A stretch of DNA of 64,000 bases. Source: an uncultured Rhodopila sp. Its GTDB lineage: Bacteria; Pseudomonadota; Alphaproteobacteria; Acetobacterales; Acetobacteraceae. Made by a program: the position numbers and the translations under genes. The stretch lies in the NCBI GenBank assembly GCA_903851415.1, contig CAINOE010000120.1:1-64000 (forward strand). The letters run 5' to 3'. This document shows positions 1-9,509 of the stretch, in pieces (positions within the stretch are counted from its first letter, which is position 1; every line of letters begins with the position of its first letter). The notes beneath the pieces were generated by a model, which saw only the letters and a list, made by a program, of their open reading frames with translations, searched no databases and was not told the origin of the DNA.

Positions 1-28
1 GTCGTACGGAGCACGGCTTTTCCCCCAC

Positions 29-107
29 CGTCATGGCCCGGCTTGTCCGGTCCGCCTGTCGCGGCAGGGTGCTGGAATAGGTGGCCCGGACAAGCCGGGC
101 CATGACG
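29..107. repeat. Palindromic repeat, full copy 1
   Basis: Two perfect 22-bp inverted arms (29-50 and 86-107; the left arm begins CGTCATGGCCCGGC) flank a 35-nt spacer. Copies of nearly the same length lie at 39317-39394 and 53784-53861. A degenerate half-site (CGCCGGGCCATGACGAT) follows at 174-190. The rest of the stretch up to 279 holds no gene that I can support. Confidence 0.85.
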
Positions 108-279
108 ATGCAAGAGCGACGCCTCGGTCAAACTTTTCTCCGGCTGCGCCTTATCCTGATAGCCATGAGGACACGCCGGGCCATGACGATAGGGCAGCAA
201 CAGGCAGCGACGGACGCCACGCTTTCGTTCCGGCGCTCGTCGCCGCGGCGCCTGCACGCGCTTTCGCCGGGGCCGGCGG

Positions 280-1095
280 GTGACCGACTTTCCGCCGCTG
301 CGGGAAGTCATTGCGCGCCACGGCCTGGCGGCGCGTCACTCGCTGGGCCAGCACTTCCTGCTCGACGGCAACCTGACCGACCGCATCGTCCGCGAGGCCG
401 GCGACCTGTTCGGCCGCCATGTCATCGAGATCGGTCCCGGGCCGGGCGGGCTGACCCGGTCTCTGCTGGCATCGCCGGCTGCGACCGTGACCGCGATCGA
501 ACTGGACCGCCGCGCCATCGGGGCGGTGGCCGAGCTGGCGGCGGCGGAGCGGCGGTTGACGGTTGTGGAAGGCGATGCGCTGACGGTGGATTACACGGCG
601 CTGGTGCCGGCGCCGCGGCAGGTGATCGCCAATCTGCCTTACAACATCGCCTCCCCGCTGCTCATCGGCTGGCTGCGGCACGCCGCCGCGTTCGAACGGC
701 TGACGCTGATGTTCCAGCAGGAGGTGGCGGAGCGAATATGCGCCGAGGCGGACACACCAGCGTATGGGCGGCTGTCGGTGCTGGCGCAGTGGGTTTGCGA
801 CGCACGGGTCGTCATGCGGCTGCCACCGGCGGCTTTTACCCCGCCACCGAAGGTGTGGTCCGCCGTTGTCAGCCTGACTCCCCACGCCGCACAGCCCGAT
901 CCGGCGGTGTTCCGGCGCATGGAGGCGCTGACGGCGGCGGCGTTCGGGCAGCGGCGGAAGATGCTGCGGGGGTCGTTGCGCGGCCTTGGCGGGGAGGCGC
1001 TGCTGGCCCGCGCCGGACTTGCCGGTGAGCGCCGGGCGGAAACGCTGTCGGTGGCGGAGTTCGAGCGCCTGGTCGCGCTTGAGTGGTCGATCTGA
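280..1095 (+). CDS. rsmA: 16S rRNA (adenine-N6,N6) dimethyltransferase RsmA
   Basis: RsmA (KsgA) dimethylates two adjacent adenines in helix 45 of 16S rRNA during 30S maturation, using S-adenosylmethionine. The 271-residue product has the family landmarks in order: QHFL at 24-27, the SAM-binding motif EIGPGPGGLT at 50-59, the catalytic NLPYN at 118-122 and FTPPPKVWSAVV at 186-197. Length is normal for the family (about 265-280). The start is a GTG at 280; no better ATG lies near it. The common alphaproteobacterial neighbour pdxA is not visible upstream; repeats occupy that space. The gene converges on the sarcosine oxidase operon, with only 47 bp between the two stops. Confidence 0.96.
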   Translation: MTDFPPLREVIARHGLAARHSLGQHFLLDGNLTDRIVREAGDLFGRHVIEIGPGPGGLTRSLLASPAATVTAIELDRRAIGAVAELAAAERRLTVVEGDALTVDYTALVPAPRQVIANLPYNIASPLLIGWLRHAAAFERLTLMFQQEVAERICAEADTPAYGRLSVLAQWVCDARVVMRLPPAAFTPPPKVWSAVVSLTPHAAQPDPAVFRRMEALTAAAFGQRRKMLRGSLRGLGGEALLARAGLAGERRAETLSVAEFERLVALEWSI

Positions 1096-1142
1096 ACAGT
1101 TCCGGGCCTGGCTGGCGCTTGTTGTCACCCGGCACCGGGCTT

Positions 1143-4100
1143 TCACCGCCCGGCGGAGGCCTCCTCATCGGCGAATTCCAGCCGCGCCTCTTCCAGGCAG
1201 GCCCAGACATACGGCACGAACGACCGGAGGACATCGATATGGAACACCTCCGCGCCGATGCGCCACAGCACGACTTCGGCCTGGCCCAACAGGGTCCGTG
1301 CGCACATGCCCACCGGAAAGGCGCGCGGATCGAGGTCCAGGGCGCAGAATCCGCTCAGGCACCATACCGCCCTCGGTCCGGCGATCTCCAGCGCCCGAAA
1401 CTGCTGCGACACATCGACCACGCTGGCCGGACGGTCTCCCGGCGCCCGCCGCGCCAGGGCTTCGAGGCCGGTTGACCCCTCCGGCGCCTGGATCAGCCAC
1501 TCATCCGGTCCCAGCCACAGCGCCGCGCGCTCCCGCGCGATGACCGAGCGGCAGGGCACCGTCGGCAGCAGCACGCCGATGGCCATGCCGATGGCGGTTG
1601 CCGCGCCCGGGCCCGCCCGCACCGACAGCAGCGTCGCCGGCGCCAGCGCCGCCAGCCGCACGGACCGGGCCGCACGGGCTACGGGAGCGGGCCGGTCCGC
1701 GGCCGGCAGCAGCGGTAACGGCGGAGACGGTGCGAACGGACGTTCGGCCGGCCGGGGGATAAAGACCGGGTCCGTCACGACGACTTCAATCGCGCCGGAC
1801 GGCATCGGCACGCGCAGCCGGGCGCCGGTGCGCGACCGCCCGCCCGCGACCAGCGCCAGCGCGAAACCGCGGCCGAGAGTCGGGCTGTAATACGACGACG
1901 TCACGTGGCCCACCGACGGTCCCTGCCCCGCCTCCGTCACCTGCGCCCCTTCCTCCAGCACCACCGCCGCATCAGCCGGCAGCAGCCCGACAAGCTGCGG
2001 CCGATCGGCGCGGGTGAGTTCGGGGAGGGACAGCGAGCGCCTGCCGATGAAATCGCCCTTCGTGCGGCTGATTGTCCAGCCGAGGCCCAGGTCGTCCGGC
2101 GTAACGGTGCCGTCGGTTTCCTGGCCGATAACAATGAAGCCTTTCTCCGCCCGCAGGACATGCATGGCATCGGTGCCGTATGGGGTGACGCCCTGCTGCC
2201 GCAACGTATCCCACACGCGTTGCGCCGAGTCCGGCGGCAGGCTGATCTCGAATCCGGTTTCCCCCGTGAAACCTACCCGAAACAGCCTGATTGGCACTTC
2301 ACCGATATGACCTTCCCGCACGCTCATGCGCGGCATCGCCGCAACATCGATATCCGTAACGATCGGCGTCAGCACCTCGGCCGAGCGCGGCCCCTGCACG
2401 GCGATCGCCGCCCATTGCTCGGTGACCGCGGTCAGCCACACCCGCAGTCCGGCAAATCCCGTCTGCAGGTAATCTTCCATATGATGCAGCACGAACGCCG
2501 CGTTGCCGGTTGTCGTTGTCACATTGAACCGGTCCGCTGCCAGCCGCGCAACGATGCCGTCGTCACGCACGAAACCGTCCTCGCCCAGCAGCAGCGCGTA
2601 GCGGCACTGTCCCGGCTCCTGGGTGGTGAAATCCCCGGTATAGATCCGGTTCAGGAAAACCGCGGCGTCGGGGCCGATCATTTCGATCTTGCCGAGGGTG
2701 CTGACGTCGGCGATGGCGGCGTCGTTGCGGACCGCGGGGCATTCACGCGCCGTCGCCGCCTCGATCGTTTCGCCGGGACGGGGATAGCAGCGCGCCCGCC
2801 TCCATCCGCCGGCCTCCTCCATCACCGCATCGGCACTCAAGATCGGCGTGGTCCGGATCGGCGCGAACAGGTCGGCTCGGAAAGGGCCGGCGAAGGCGCC
2901 GAACGTTACAGGCGTATACGGCGGCCGGAATGTGGTCGTACCGATCGAGGCGGGGTCCTGCCCGGTCTGCGCTGCAAGGGCAACGATCGCGTTGACGTTG
3001 GAGGTCTTGCCCTGGTCGGTTGCCATCCCGGCGGTGGTATAGCGCTTGACGTGCTCGATCGAAACGAAACCTTCCGCGGCCGCGATCGCGATGTCCTTCG
3101 TGGTCACATCATTCTGGAAATCGACGAACGCCTTCGGATGCGGCAGCGCCGGCAACGGCAGCGCGGACGGCGCCATGTCCGGCAATCCGGCGACTGCGAA
3201 CGTGCCCGGCTGGCTGCCTCCCGCCTCGGTGCCGTCCCGCAAACACGTTGCGAGATCGAGGGTGCCGGCGCAGGCGCCGACAGAAAGCCACGCCTCTCCG
3301 CGCGACTGCATCAGCAAATGCACCGAAGGCGTCCATCCGCCGGACATCAGCACCGTATCGCAGGCGATGATCGTCTGCCCGTCCGCCAGCCTGACGGAAT
3401 CCACCCGCCGCCAACCCGCGGTTCCGCCGATGGTCATGCCGGGATGGATCGGGATGCGGAGCGCGCGCACCGCCTCCACCGCCTCGCCCTCCGGCTTCGG
3501 CCGCAGATCGACGACCGCCGCGACCGCCACCCCCGCCGCGTGCAGGTCTGCCGCGGCACGGTAGGCGCTGTCATCCGCCGTAACGACCACGGCCCGGCTT
3601 CCAACCTTGACACCATATCGGTGAAGATACGTCCGTGCGGCGCCCGCCAGCATGATGCCGGGCCGATCGTTGCCGGGAAACACCAGCGGGCGCTCGATCG
3701 CGCCGGCGGCGAGGATGACGCGGCCGGCGCGGACATGCCACAGCCGTTCCCTCGGCATCCCGGGCGCGGGCTGCGCCAGATGGTCGGTCAGCCGTTGCGC
3801 GAGGCCGATCATGTTGCCGGGATAGGCGCCGAAGGCGGTGGTGCGCGGCAGCAGGGTGACCGAGGCGCCCAACGTCGCCAGCGCCTCCCGCACCCAGTCG
3901 GGCGCGGGCCAGCCGTCGATCGTTACACTCGGCTCGGACAGCAGGGAACCGCCGAATTCGGCCTGTTCATCGCACAGGATCACCCGCGCCCCGGTGGCCG
4001 ACGCGCCGAGCGCCGCCGCGATCCCCGCCGCGCCGGCGCCGATGATCAGCACGTCGCAGTGGGCGTATTGGTGCGCATACCGGTCCGGATCGCCCTGCCC

Positions 4101-4568
4101 TGGCGCACGCCCGAGCCCGGCCGCGCGCCGGATCGCCGGTTCGTACAACCGCTTCCAGAACGCAGCCGGCCGCATGAAGGTCTTGTAGACAAAGCCCGGC
4201 GGCAGCAAGGGCGCAGCGAATCCCGCCGCGGCGCCGAAGTCGAAACGAAGCGACGGGAAGCGGTTCTGGCTGATCGCGGCCAGGCCCTCATGCAGCTCGA
4301 CCTGAGTGGCCCGCAGGTTCGGCGTCGCCCGGCCGGGACCGCGATCGACCGTCACCAGCGCGTTGGGCTCCTCCGATCCCGCCGACACTATCCCGCGCGG
4401 GCGGTGATACTTGAAGGATCTGCCGACGAGATGGACGTCGTTCGCCAGCAGAGCGGAGGCCAGGGTATCGCCCGCGTAACCCTCCAGCGCCCTGCCGTCG
4501 AAACTGAAACGAACGGGATGCTGGCGGTCGATGCGTCCGCCCGCCGCGGTCCGGAACGGCTGATTCAT
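1143..4568 (-). CDS. soxA: Sarcosine oxidase alpha subunit fused to gamma subunit
   Basis: Heterotetrameric sarcosine oxidase oxidatively demethylates sarcosine to glycine, passing the one-carbon unit to tetrahydrofolate. This 1141-residue product has an N-terminal ferredoxin-like segment (about 30-75), a dinucleotide-binding GAGAAG at 177-182 and a GcvT-like folate-binding region (about 580-930), which together resemble SoxA (normally about 970-1000 residues). The frame then continues through a proline/alanine linker into about 190 residues resembling SoxG (LGPDEWLIQ; SQQFRALEIAGPRA; a C-terminal segment ending near VPYVWACLEEA). No separate soxG follows. It overlaps soxD by 4 bp. The alpha identification is firm from sequence; the gamma fusion is inferred from motif resemblance and from where the frame ends. 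Confidence 0.93.
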   Translation of the reverse strand: MNQPFRTAAGGRIDRQHPVRFSFDGRALEGYAGDTLASALLANDVHLVGRSFKYHRPRGIVSAGSEEPNALVTVDRGPGRATPNLRATQVELHEGLAAISQNRFPSLRFDFGAAAGFAAPLLPPGFVYKTFMRPAAFWKRLYEPAIRRAAGLGRAPGQGDPDRYAHQYAHCDVLIIGAGAAGIAAALGASATGARVILCDEQAEFGGSLLSEPSVTIDGWPAPDWVREALATLGASVTLLPRTTAFGAYPGNMIGLAQRLTDHLAQPAPGMPRERLWHVRAGRVILAAGAIERPLVFPGNDRPGIMLAGAARTYLHRYGVKVGSRAVVVTADDSAYRAAADLHAAGVAVAAVVDLRPKPEGEAVEAVRALRIPIHPGMTIGGTAGWRRVDSVRLADGQTIIACDTVLMSGGWTPSVHLLMQSRGEAWLSVGACAGTLDLATCLRDGTEAGGSQPGTFAVAGLPDMAPSALPLPALPHPKAFVDFQNDVTTKDIAIAAAEGFVSIEHVKRYTTAGMATDQGKTSNVNAIVALAAQTGQDPASIGTTTFRPPYTPVTFGAFAGPFRADLFAPIRTTPILSADAVMEEAGGWRRARCYPRPGETIEAATARECPAVRNDAAIADVSTLGKIEMIGPDAAVFLNRIYTGDFTTQEPGQCRYALLLGEDGFVRDDGIVARLAADRFNVTTTTGNAAFVLHHMEDYLQTGFAGLRVWLTAVTEQWAAIAVQGPRSAEVLTPIVTDIDVAAMPRMSVREGHIGEVPIRLFRVGFTGETGFEISLPPDSAQRVWDTLRQQGVTPYGTDAMHVLRAEKGFIVIGQETDGTVTPDDLGLGWTISRTKGDFIGRRSLSLPELTRADRPQLVGLLPADAAVVLEEGAQVTEAGQGPSVGHVTSSYYSPTLGRGFALALVAGGRSRTGARLRVPMPSGAIEVVVTDPVFIPRPAERPFAPSPPLPLLPAADRPAPVARAARSVRLAALAPATLLSVRAGPGAATAIGMAIGVLLPTVPCRSVIARERAALWLGPDEWLIQAPEGSTGLEALARRAPGDRPASVVDVSQQFRALEIAGPRAVWCLSGFCALDLDPRAFPVGMCARTLLGQAEVVLWRIGAEVFHIDVLRSFVPYVWACLEEARLEFADEEASAGR

Positions 4569-4837
4569 AACGGCGGCGCCTCGCCTGGCTTATAGGTTCC
4601 GGCGATGCGATCGGTCACCGTGTCGCGGATGCAGTTGAAGAATCGCCCGCAGCCATGCAGGTGCCGCCATCGTTCGGCATGCCGCCCCTTCGGATTGTCC
4701 CGATTGTAAAGATACGCGGCCCAGGCTTCGTCATCGACAGCCGAAGGATCCTCGGGCCGGGCGAGATGCGCCTGGCCGCCGTAACGGAATTCGTTCTCCG
4801 GCCGCGGGCCGCACCAGGGACAGGAGATCAGCAGCAT
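4565..4837 (-). CDS. soxD: Sarcosine oxidase delta subunit
   Basis: This 90-residue protein is the small zinc-binding subunit of heterotetrameric sarcosine oxidase, which packs against alpha. C6, C9, H59 and C63 sit at the spacing known for the delta-subunit zinc ligands, and the CPWCGPRPENEF start is typical. It lies between soxB (1-bp overlap at 4837) and soxA (4-bp overlap), so the three are almost certainly one translationally coupled operon in the order B-D-A. Confidence 0.95.
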   Translation of the reverse strand: MLLISCPWCGPRPENEFRYGGQAHLARPEDPSAVDDEAWAAYLYNRDNPKGRHAERWRHLHGCGRFFNCIRDTVTDRIAGTYKPGEAPPL

Positions 4838-6111
4838 CAGTGCGCCACCGCCGCGGCGGCGGCCTCATCGATCAAGCGGCCGGAGGCGAAACGGTCCAGC
4901 GAGAACGGCGCCGCCAGCGGATGCGGCTCGCCGCGCGCGATCGTTGCCGCGAAGACATGGCCGGAGCCCGGAGTGGCCTTGAACCCGCCGGTCCCCCAGC
5001 CGCAATTCACATACAGCCCGGGCACCGGCGTTGTCCCGACGATGGGCGATCTGTCCGGAGTCGTATCCACGATGCCACCCCAGTTGCGCAGCATCCGCAG
5101 CCGCCGGAACGTTGGAAACATTTCGAGGATCGCCGCCAGCGTCTCGCACGACACGTGCAGCCCACCCGCCTGGCTATAAGAGGTGTAGGCATCCGTGCCG
5201 CCGCCGATCACCAGTTCCCCCTTGTCGGACTGCGAAACGTAAGCGTGGACGTTGTTCGACATCACCACGCAGGGCAGCACCGGCTTGATCGGCTCGCTCA
5301 CCAGAGCCTGCAACGGAAACGATTCCAGCGGCATCCGCACGCCGGCCATCGCCATGACAACGCTGGTGTGACCCGCCGCCGCCACGCCGATGCGCGCCGC
5401 GCCGATGGGGCCGCGGGTCGTTTCGACCCCGGTCACCGCGCCCGACACGTCCCGCATCACCGCGGTCACCGCGCAGTTCTGGATAATGTCCACGCCATAG
5501 GCCGATGCGGCGCGCGCATAGGCCCAGGCCACCGCATCATGCCGCGCCACCCCGCCGCGCCGTTGCAGGGCCGCACCGAGAACCGGATAGCGCGACCGCT
5601 CGGTGACATCCAGCACCGGGCAAAACACCGCCGCTTCGGCCGGAGTCAGCCACTCGTTGTCGATGCCCTGCAGGCGGTTGGCGTAAACATGCCGCTTCTC
5701 CACCTGCACCTCGTGATGCGTGTGCGCCAGCTTCAACACCCCACGCGGCGAATACATCACGTTGTAATTCAGCGTCCGCGACAAACCCTCCCACAGCTTC
5801 AGCGCGTGCTCATACAATGCGGCGCTCTCCGGCTGCAGGTAATTGGACCGGATGATCGTCGTGTTCCGCCCGGTATTGCCGCCGCCCAGCCAGCCCTTGT
5901 CGAGCACCGCAACGTTGCGGACGCCATGCTCCGCGGCCAGGTAATAGGCCGTGGCCAGCCCGTGCCCGCCAGCACCGACAATGATCACGTCATACGCGGC
6001 CTTCGGCTGAGCGTCCCGCCACTGCCTGCTCCACGCCTTGCCGGCGCCATGCCGCAGCAGGGACAGGAATGAAAATTTCGACAGGTGCGCCATCGGGCGC
6101 ATCCTTGCCAC
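4837..6111 (-). CDS. soxB: Sarcosine oxidase beta subunit
   Basis: Beta carries the flavins and the sarcosine-oxidising site. The 424-residue product has the FAD-binding GAGGHG at 46-51 (DVIIVGAGGHGLATAYYLA context), a GRNTTIIRSNY segment and ARHDAVAWAYARAA, where H191 matches the histidine that carries covalent FMN in characterised enzymes. An alternative start at residue 7 (MAHLSKFSF) would bring it closer to the usual 405-416 residues. It is the first gene of the operon, and its 5' end faces the divergent GMC oxidoreductase across about 80 bp, a space that must hold both promoters. The folate genes that often accompany soxBDAG are absent here. Confidence 0.95.
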   Translation of the reverse strand: MARMRPMAHLSKFSFLSLLRHGAGKAWSRQWRDAQPKAAYDVIIVGAGGHGLATAYYLAAEHGVRNVAVLDKGWLGGGNTGRNTTIIRSNYLQPESAALYEHALKLWEGLSRTLNYNVMYSPRGVLKLAHTHHEVQVEKRHVYANRLQGIDNEWLTPAEAAVFCPVLDVTERSRYPVLGAALQRRGGVARHDAVAWAYARAASAYGVDIIQNCAVTAVMRDVSGAVTGVETTRGPIGAARIGVAAAGHTSVVMAMAGVRMPLESFPLQALVSEPIKPVLPCVVMSNNVHAYVSQSDKGELVIGGGTDAYTSYSQAGGLHVSCETLAAILEMFPTFRRLRMLRNWGGIVDTTPDRSPIVGTTPVPGLYVNCGWGTGGFKATPGSGHVFAATIARGEPHPLAAPFSLDRFASGRLIDEAAAAAVAH

Positions 6112-6192
6112 ACGGCAAAGTCAGGCGAAAGCCGCGAGCCTTCCGGTCCGCCGCCCGCGACGCTATAGACTCGTCACAAACGGGAGATGGAA

Positions 6193-7809
6193 ATGGCCGA
6201 GTTCGACTACATCATCGTCGGCGCCGGGTCCGCCGGCTGCGTCCTGGCAAACCGCCTGACCGAGGACTCGCGCGCCACCGTCCTGCTGCTGGAAGCCGGG
6301 CCGCCCGACGACTCGATGTGGATCAACATCCCCGCCGGGTTCGTCAAGCTGCTCAACAACCCGAGATACAACTGGAATTTCGCAAGCGAGCCGGAACCCA
6401 ACGCCGCCAACCGCCGCATCCCCATCCCGCGGGGGCGCACCCTGGGCGGGTCCAGCTCGATCAACGGCATGCTGTACGTCCGCGGCAACCCGCTGGATTA
6501 CAACACCTGGTCGCAGTTCGGGAATGTCGGCTGGGGCTACGACTCGGTGCTGCCCTATTTCAAGAAGGCCGAGCACTTCGCCCCCGGCGGCGATTCCTCG
6601 CGCGGCCGCGGTGGCCCGCTGCATGTCGACCACATGCGCGAGCGCGCCGAACTGCTGGACGCGTTCATCGACGCCGCGGTGGACGAGGGGTTTCCGCGCA
6701 ACAAGGACTACAACAACGGCAACCAGGAGGGTTTCGGGTACTTCCAGGTGACGCAGAAGAACGGCGAGCGCTGGTCGTGCGCGCGCGGCTACCTCGACCC
6801 GGCCCGCAACCGCCCGAACCTGAAGATTGAAACCGAAGCCCTCACCACGAAAATCCTCCTGGACGGAAAGCGCGCCATTGGCGTCGCCTACACCAAGGGC
6901 AGCGAACCAAGGGAAGCCCGCGCCCGGCGCGAGGTGATCGTCTCCGCCGGGGCGGTGCAGTCGCCGCAAATCCTGGAGCTCTCCGGCATCGGACAGCCCG
7001 GGCTGCTGTCCTCTCTCGGCATCCCCGTCCAGCACGCCCTGCCCGGTGTCGGCGAAAACTACCGCGACCACTACGCCCCACGCATGAACTGGCGGGTGAA
7101 GCTGCCGGTCACCCTGAACGAGCGCAGCCGCGGCCTCGCTTTGGCGAAGGAGGTGGTGAAATACTACACCCAGCGGCGCGGCATCCTGACCTTCAGCGCC
7201 GGCATCGCCTACGGGTTCGCCAAATCCCGCCCGGAACTCGAGGAACCCGACGTCCAGTTCCACTTCGCCCACGCCAGCTACGGCAACGCGCAGAAACGCG
7301 ACCTCGAAACCCAGCCCGGCATGACGCTCACGGTCTACCAATGCCGGCCGGAGTCGAAAGGCTCGATCCACGCCAAATCCAGCGACCCGCACGCCGCGCC
7401 CGCCATCCGCCCCAACTACCTCGCGGACCCCTACGACCAGCGCGTCCTGGTGGACGGCATGAAAATCGGCCGCCGCATCATCGAGAACCCGATCCTCGAC
7501 AAATACCGCGCCTACGAGATGAACCCCGGCGCGAAAATCCAGAGCGACGCCGAATGGCTGCAATGGGCGCGCGAAACCGCGCAAACCACCTACCACGTCA
7601 TCGGCACCTGCAAGATGGGCCAGGACCCGCTGGCTGTTGTCGACGACCGCCTGAGAGTCCATGGACTTCAAGGGCTGCGCGTCGTCGACGCCTCCATCAT
7701 GCCCACCATGACCAGCGGCAACACCAACGCCGCCGTGATCATGATCGCCGAAAAAGCCGCCGACATGATCAAGGCCGCGACGTCGGACGACCTGCGGGCG
7801 GCGGCTTAA
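6193..7809 (+). CDS. GMC-family FAD oxidoreductase (choline dehydrogenase-like)
   Basis: A flavoprotein of the glucose-methanol-choline family, which oxidises an alcohol to an aldehyde. Seen in order: an N-terminal FAD motif ([16 protein letters not shown]), GMC signature 1 ([18 protein letters not shown]), signature 2 ([17 protein letters not shown]) and the catalytic histidine region ([10 protein letters not shown]) followed by [14 protein letters not shown]. At 538 residues it has normal length. I chose ATG 6193 because GGGAG at 6182-6186 is well spaced to it; the ATG at 6187 nearly overlaps that site. Its divergence from sarcosine oxidase makes a role in choline/betaine or another methylated-amine route attractive, but the substrate cannot be read from the sequence. 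Confidence 0.9.
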   Translation: MAEFDYIIVGAGSAGCVLANRLTEDSRATVLLLEAGPPDDSMWINIPAGFVKLLNNPRYNWNFASEPEPNAANRRIPIPRGRTLGGSSSINGMLYVRGNPLDYNTWSQFGNVGWGYDSVLPYFKKAEHFAPGGDSSRGRGGPLHVDHMRERAELLDAFIDAAVDEGFPRNKDYNNGNQEGFGYFQVTQKNGERWSCARGYLDPARNRPNLKIETEALTTKILLDGKRAIGVAYTKGSEPREARARREVIVSAGAVQSPQILELSGIGQPGLLSSLGIPVQHALPGVGENYRDHYAPRMNWRVKLPVTLNERSRGLALAKEVVKYYTQRRGILTFSAGIAYGFAKSRPELEEPDVQFHFAHASYGNAQKRDLETQPGMTLTVYQCRPESKGSIHAKSSDPHAAPAIRPNYLADPYDQRVLVDGMKIGRRIIENPILDKYRAYEMNPGAKIQSDAEWLQWARETAQTTYHVIGTCKMGQDPLAVVDDRLRVHGLQGLRVVDASIMPTMTSGNTNAAVIMIAEKAADMIKAATSDDLRAAA

Positions 7810-7817
7810 GGAAGGTC

Positions 7818-7997
7818 GGGGCGCTGCCCCGAGCCCCGCCAAGGGCAGCGGCCCTTGGAACCAATAATTTAAGTGGTTTGGGGGAGAGGGGGCGACCGAG
7901 GCGGTTGCAACCCCCGAGTTGCCCCCCCTCCCCCCAACCACTCATTAACGGGATCAACGGGCCGCCGGCCCTCTGCGGGTCCAGGGCGGAGCCCTGG
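7818..7997. terminator. Hairpin-rich bidirectional terminator region
   Basis: The 194-bp gap between two convergent genes holds several inverted repeats: GGGGC/GCCCC (7818-7830), an 8-bp stem CCAAGGGC/GCCCTTGG with a 4-nt loop (7839-7858), an imperfect palindrome of about 70 bp rich in G and C runs (about 7870-7945), and CCAGGGC/GCCCTGG (7981-7997). This is consistent with termination from both sides; no long T-tract follows any stem. Confidence 0.55.
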
Positions 7998-8003
7998 CGT
8001 TCC

Positions 8004-9509
8004 TTACGACTCGAGCAACCGCCGCAGGAGTTCGACGTCTTCGGCGAAGGTGCCGTCGCGTTCCATGAGTTCGGTGACGCGGGAGACGGCATGCATCACG
8101 GTCGTGTGATCGCGGTTGCCGAACTTGCGTCCGATCTCGGGCAGGCTGCGGCTGGTTAGTTGCTTTGCCAAAAACATTGCAACCTGGCGCGGCCGGGCGA
8201 CCGCGCGGGCGCGGCGCGCGGACGACATATCGGTCAGCCGGATACTGTAATGCTCCGCCACTTTTTTCTGAATTTCTTCGATCGTGACGCGGCGGTCGTG
8301 GGCCTTCAGGATGTCGTGAAGTACTTCGTGGGTGGTTTCAAGTGTTACCGGCCGCCCGAACAGGTTTGCGTGCGCGACCAGACGGTTGAGCGCCCCTTCC
8401 AGCTCGCGGACATTGGAGGTGATCTTGTGGGCGAGGAATTCCAATACTTTCACCGGCACTTCCACACCCGCCCGGGCGGCCTTCGCCTCCAGGATCGACA
8501 GCCTCAATTCGTAGGTCGTCGAGTGCAGATCGGCTACCATGCCGCAGCCCAGACGGGTCCGCAGCCGGTGCTCCAGGCCGTTCAGGTCGGACGGCGACTT
8601 GTCCGCCGAGACGACGATCTGCTTGCCCTGTTCGACCAGGTAATTGAATGTATGGAAGAATTCTTCCTGGGTGTTGTCTTTGCCAATCAGGAATTGCAGA
8701 TCGTCGATCATCAGCACGTCGACGCTGCGCAGGTTCTCCTTGAACTCCATGGTGGACTGGCTGCGGATGGCCGCGATGAAACGATACATGAACTTTTCAG
8801 CGGACATGTAAGCGACCGAGACCGGATTGGTTGTTCGGTCAGTCAATTCCCAAGCTATTGCGTGCATAAGGTGAGTCTTGCCTAAACCGACCCCACCGTA
8901 GAGAAACAACGGGTTGAACCCGGGGCTGGACGGGCGCTCCGCGACCCGGCGGGCGCAGGCATAGGCGAACTCGTTGGGTTTGCCAACGACGAAGCCCTCG
9001 AAGGTGAACCGGGGATCGAGCGGCGCTGCGAGGTCCGAGCGCGGCTCGACGCGTTCGTCGGCCCATGCGGGGCCGGCGGCGGGGCCGGCGGCGGGGCCGT
9101 TCGGTGCGGCCTGGGCGACCGCCACGGCCGGCTGACCAGCGTCCGGACGGGAGGGCGGCTCATCGCGCAGTGAAGCGGCCGGCCCGCGCGGCGCGGCCAG
9201 GCTTTCCGTCAACGCCGGCACGGCCGAGACGGCGCTGCCGACGCGGATGTCGACGCGGCGGATCGCCGGGTTTTCGGCCTGCCACAGGGCGCTCAGCCGA
9301 TCGCCGTAGCGCGTGGAGACCCAGTCGCGGAGGAAACGGGTGGGCAGGGTTACGGTGATCTCGTCGCCATCCAGCCCGGCCAGGGTCATCTGCCGCAGCC
9401 AGGTCCGGTATTCGACCTCCCCGACCTCTGCCTGTAGCCTGCCCCTGATTCGCGCCCAGTGGACCGCAAGTTGAGGTACTTCCACGATCTCCGGCTCAGT
9501 CGTGGTCAT
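8004..9509 (-). CDS. dnaA: Chromosomal replication initiator DnaA
   Basis: DnaA binds origin boxes and, as an ATP-bound filament, opens the origin. The 501-residue product has an N-terminal domain, a long proline/alanine-rich linker (about 110-170), the Walker A GGVGLGKTHLMHA, Walker B VLMIDDLQFL, and a C-terminal DNA-binding domain with NRDHTTVMHAVSRV. The ATG at 9509 gives MTTTEPEIVE and is preceded by a G-rich ribosome-binding site; an in-frame start 27 codons upstream gives a cysteine-rich leader not typical of the family. TCATCCACA at 9506-9514 overlaps the start codon and differs by one base from a consensus DnaA box, possibly by chance or for autoregulation. rpsT lies directly upstream. 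Confidence 0.97.
   Translation of the reverse strand: MTTTEPEIVEVPQLAVHWARIRGRLQAEVGEVEYRTWLRQMTLAGLDGDEITVTLPTRFLRDWVSTRYGDRLSALWQAENPAIRRVDIRVGSAVSAVPALTESLAAPRGPAASLRDEPPSRPDAGQPAVAVAQAAPNGPAAGPAAGPAWADERVEPRSDLAAPLDPRFTFEGFVVGKPNEFAYACARRVAERPSSPGFNPLFLYGGVGLGKTHLMHAIAWELTDRTTNPVSVAYMSAEKFMYRFIAAIRSQSTMEFKENLRSVDVLMIDDLQFLIGKDNTQEEFFHTFNYLVEQGKQIVVSADKSPSDLNGLEHRLRTRLGCGMVADLHSTTYELRLSILEAKAARAGVEVPVKVLEFLAHKITSNVRELEGALNRLVAHANLFGRPVTLETTHEVLHDILKAHDRRVTIEEIQKKVAEHYSIRLTDMSSARRARAVARPRQVAMFLAKQLTSRSLPEIGRKFGNRDHTTVMHAVSRVTELMERDGTFAEDVELLRRLLES

Noticed and set aside
1905-4595. 896-codon open frame on the plus strand opposite soxA-soxG
   Set aside because: Arginine/proline/glycine-rich translation with no family character; high G+C removes stops on the antisense strand. 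The minus strand carries unambiguous sarcosine oxidase.
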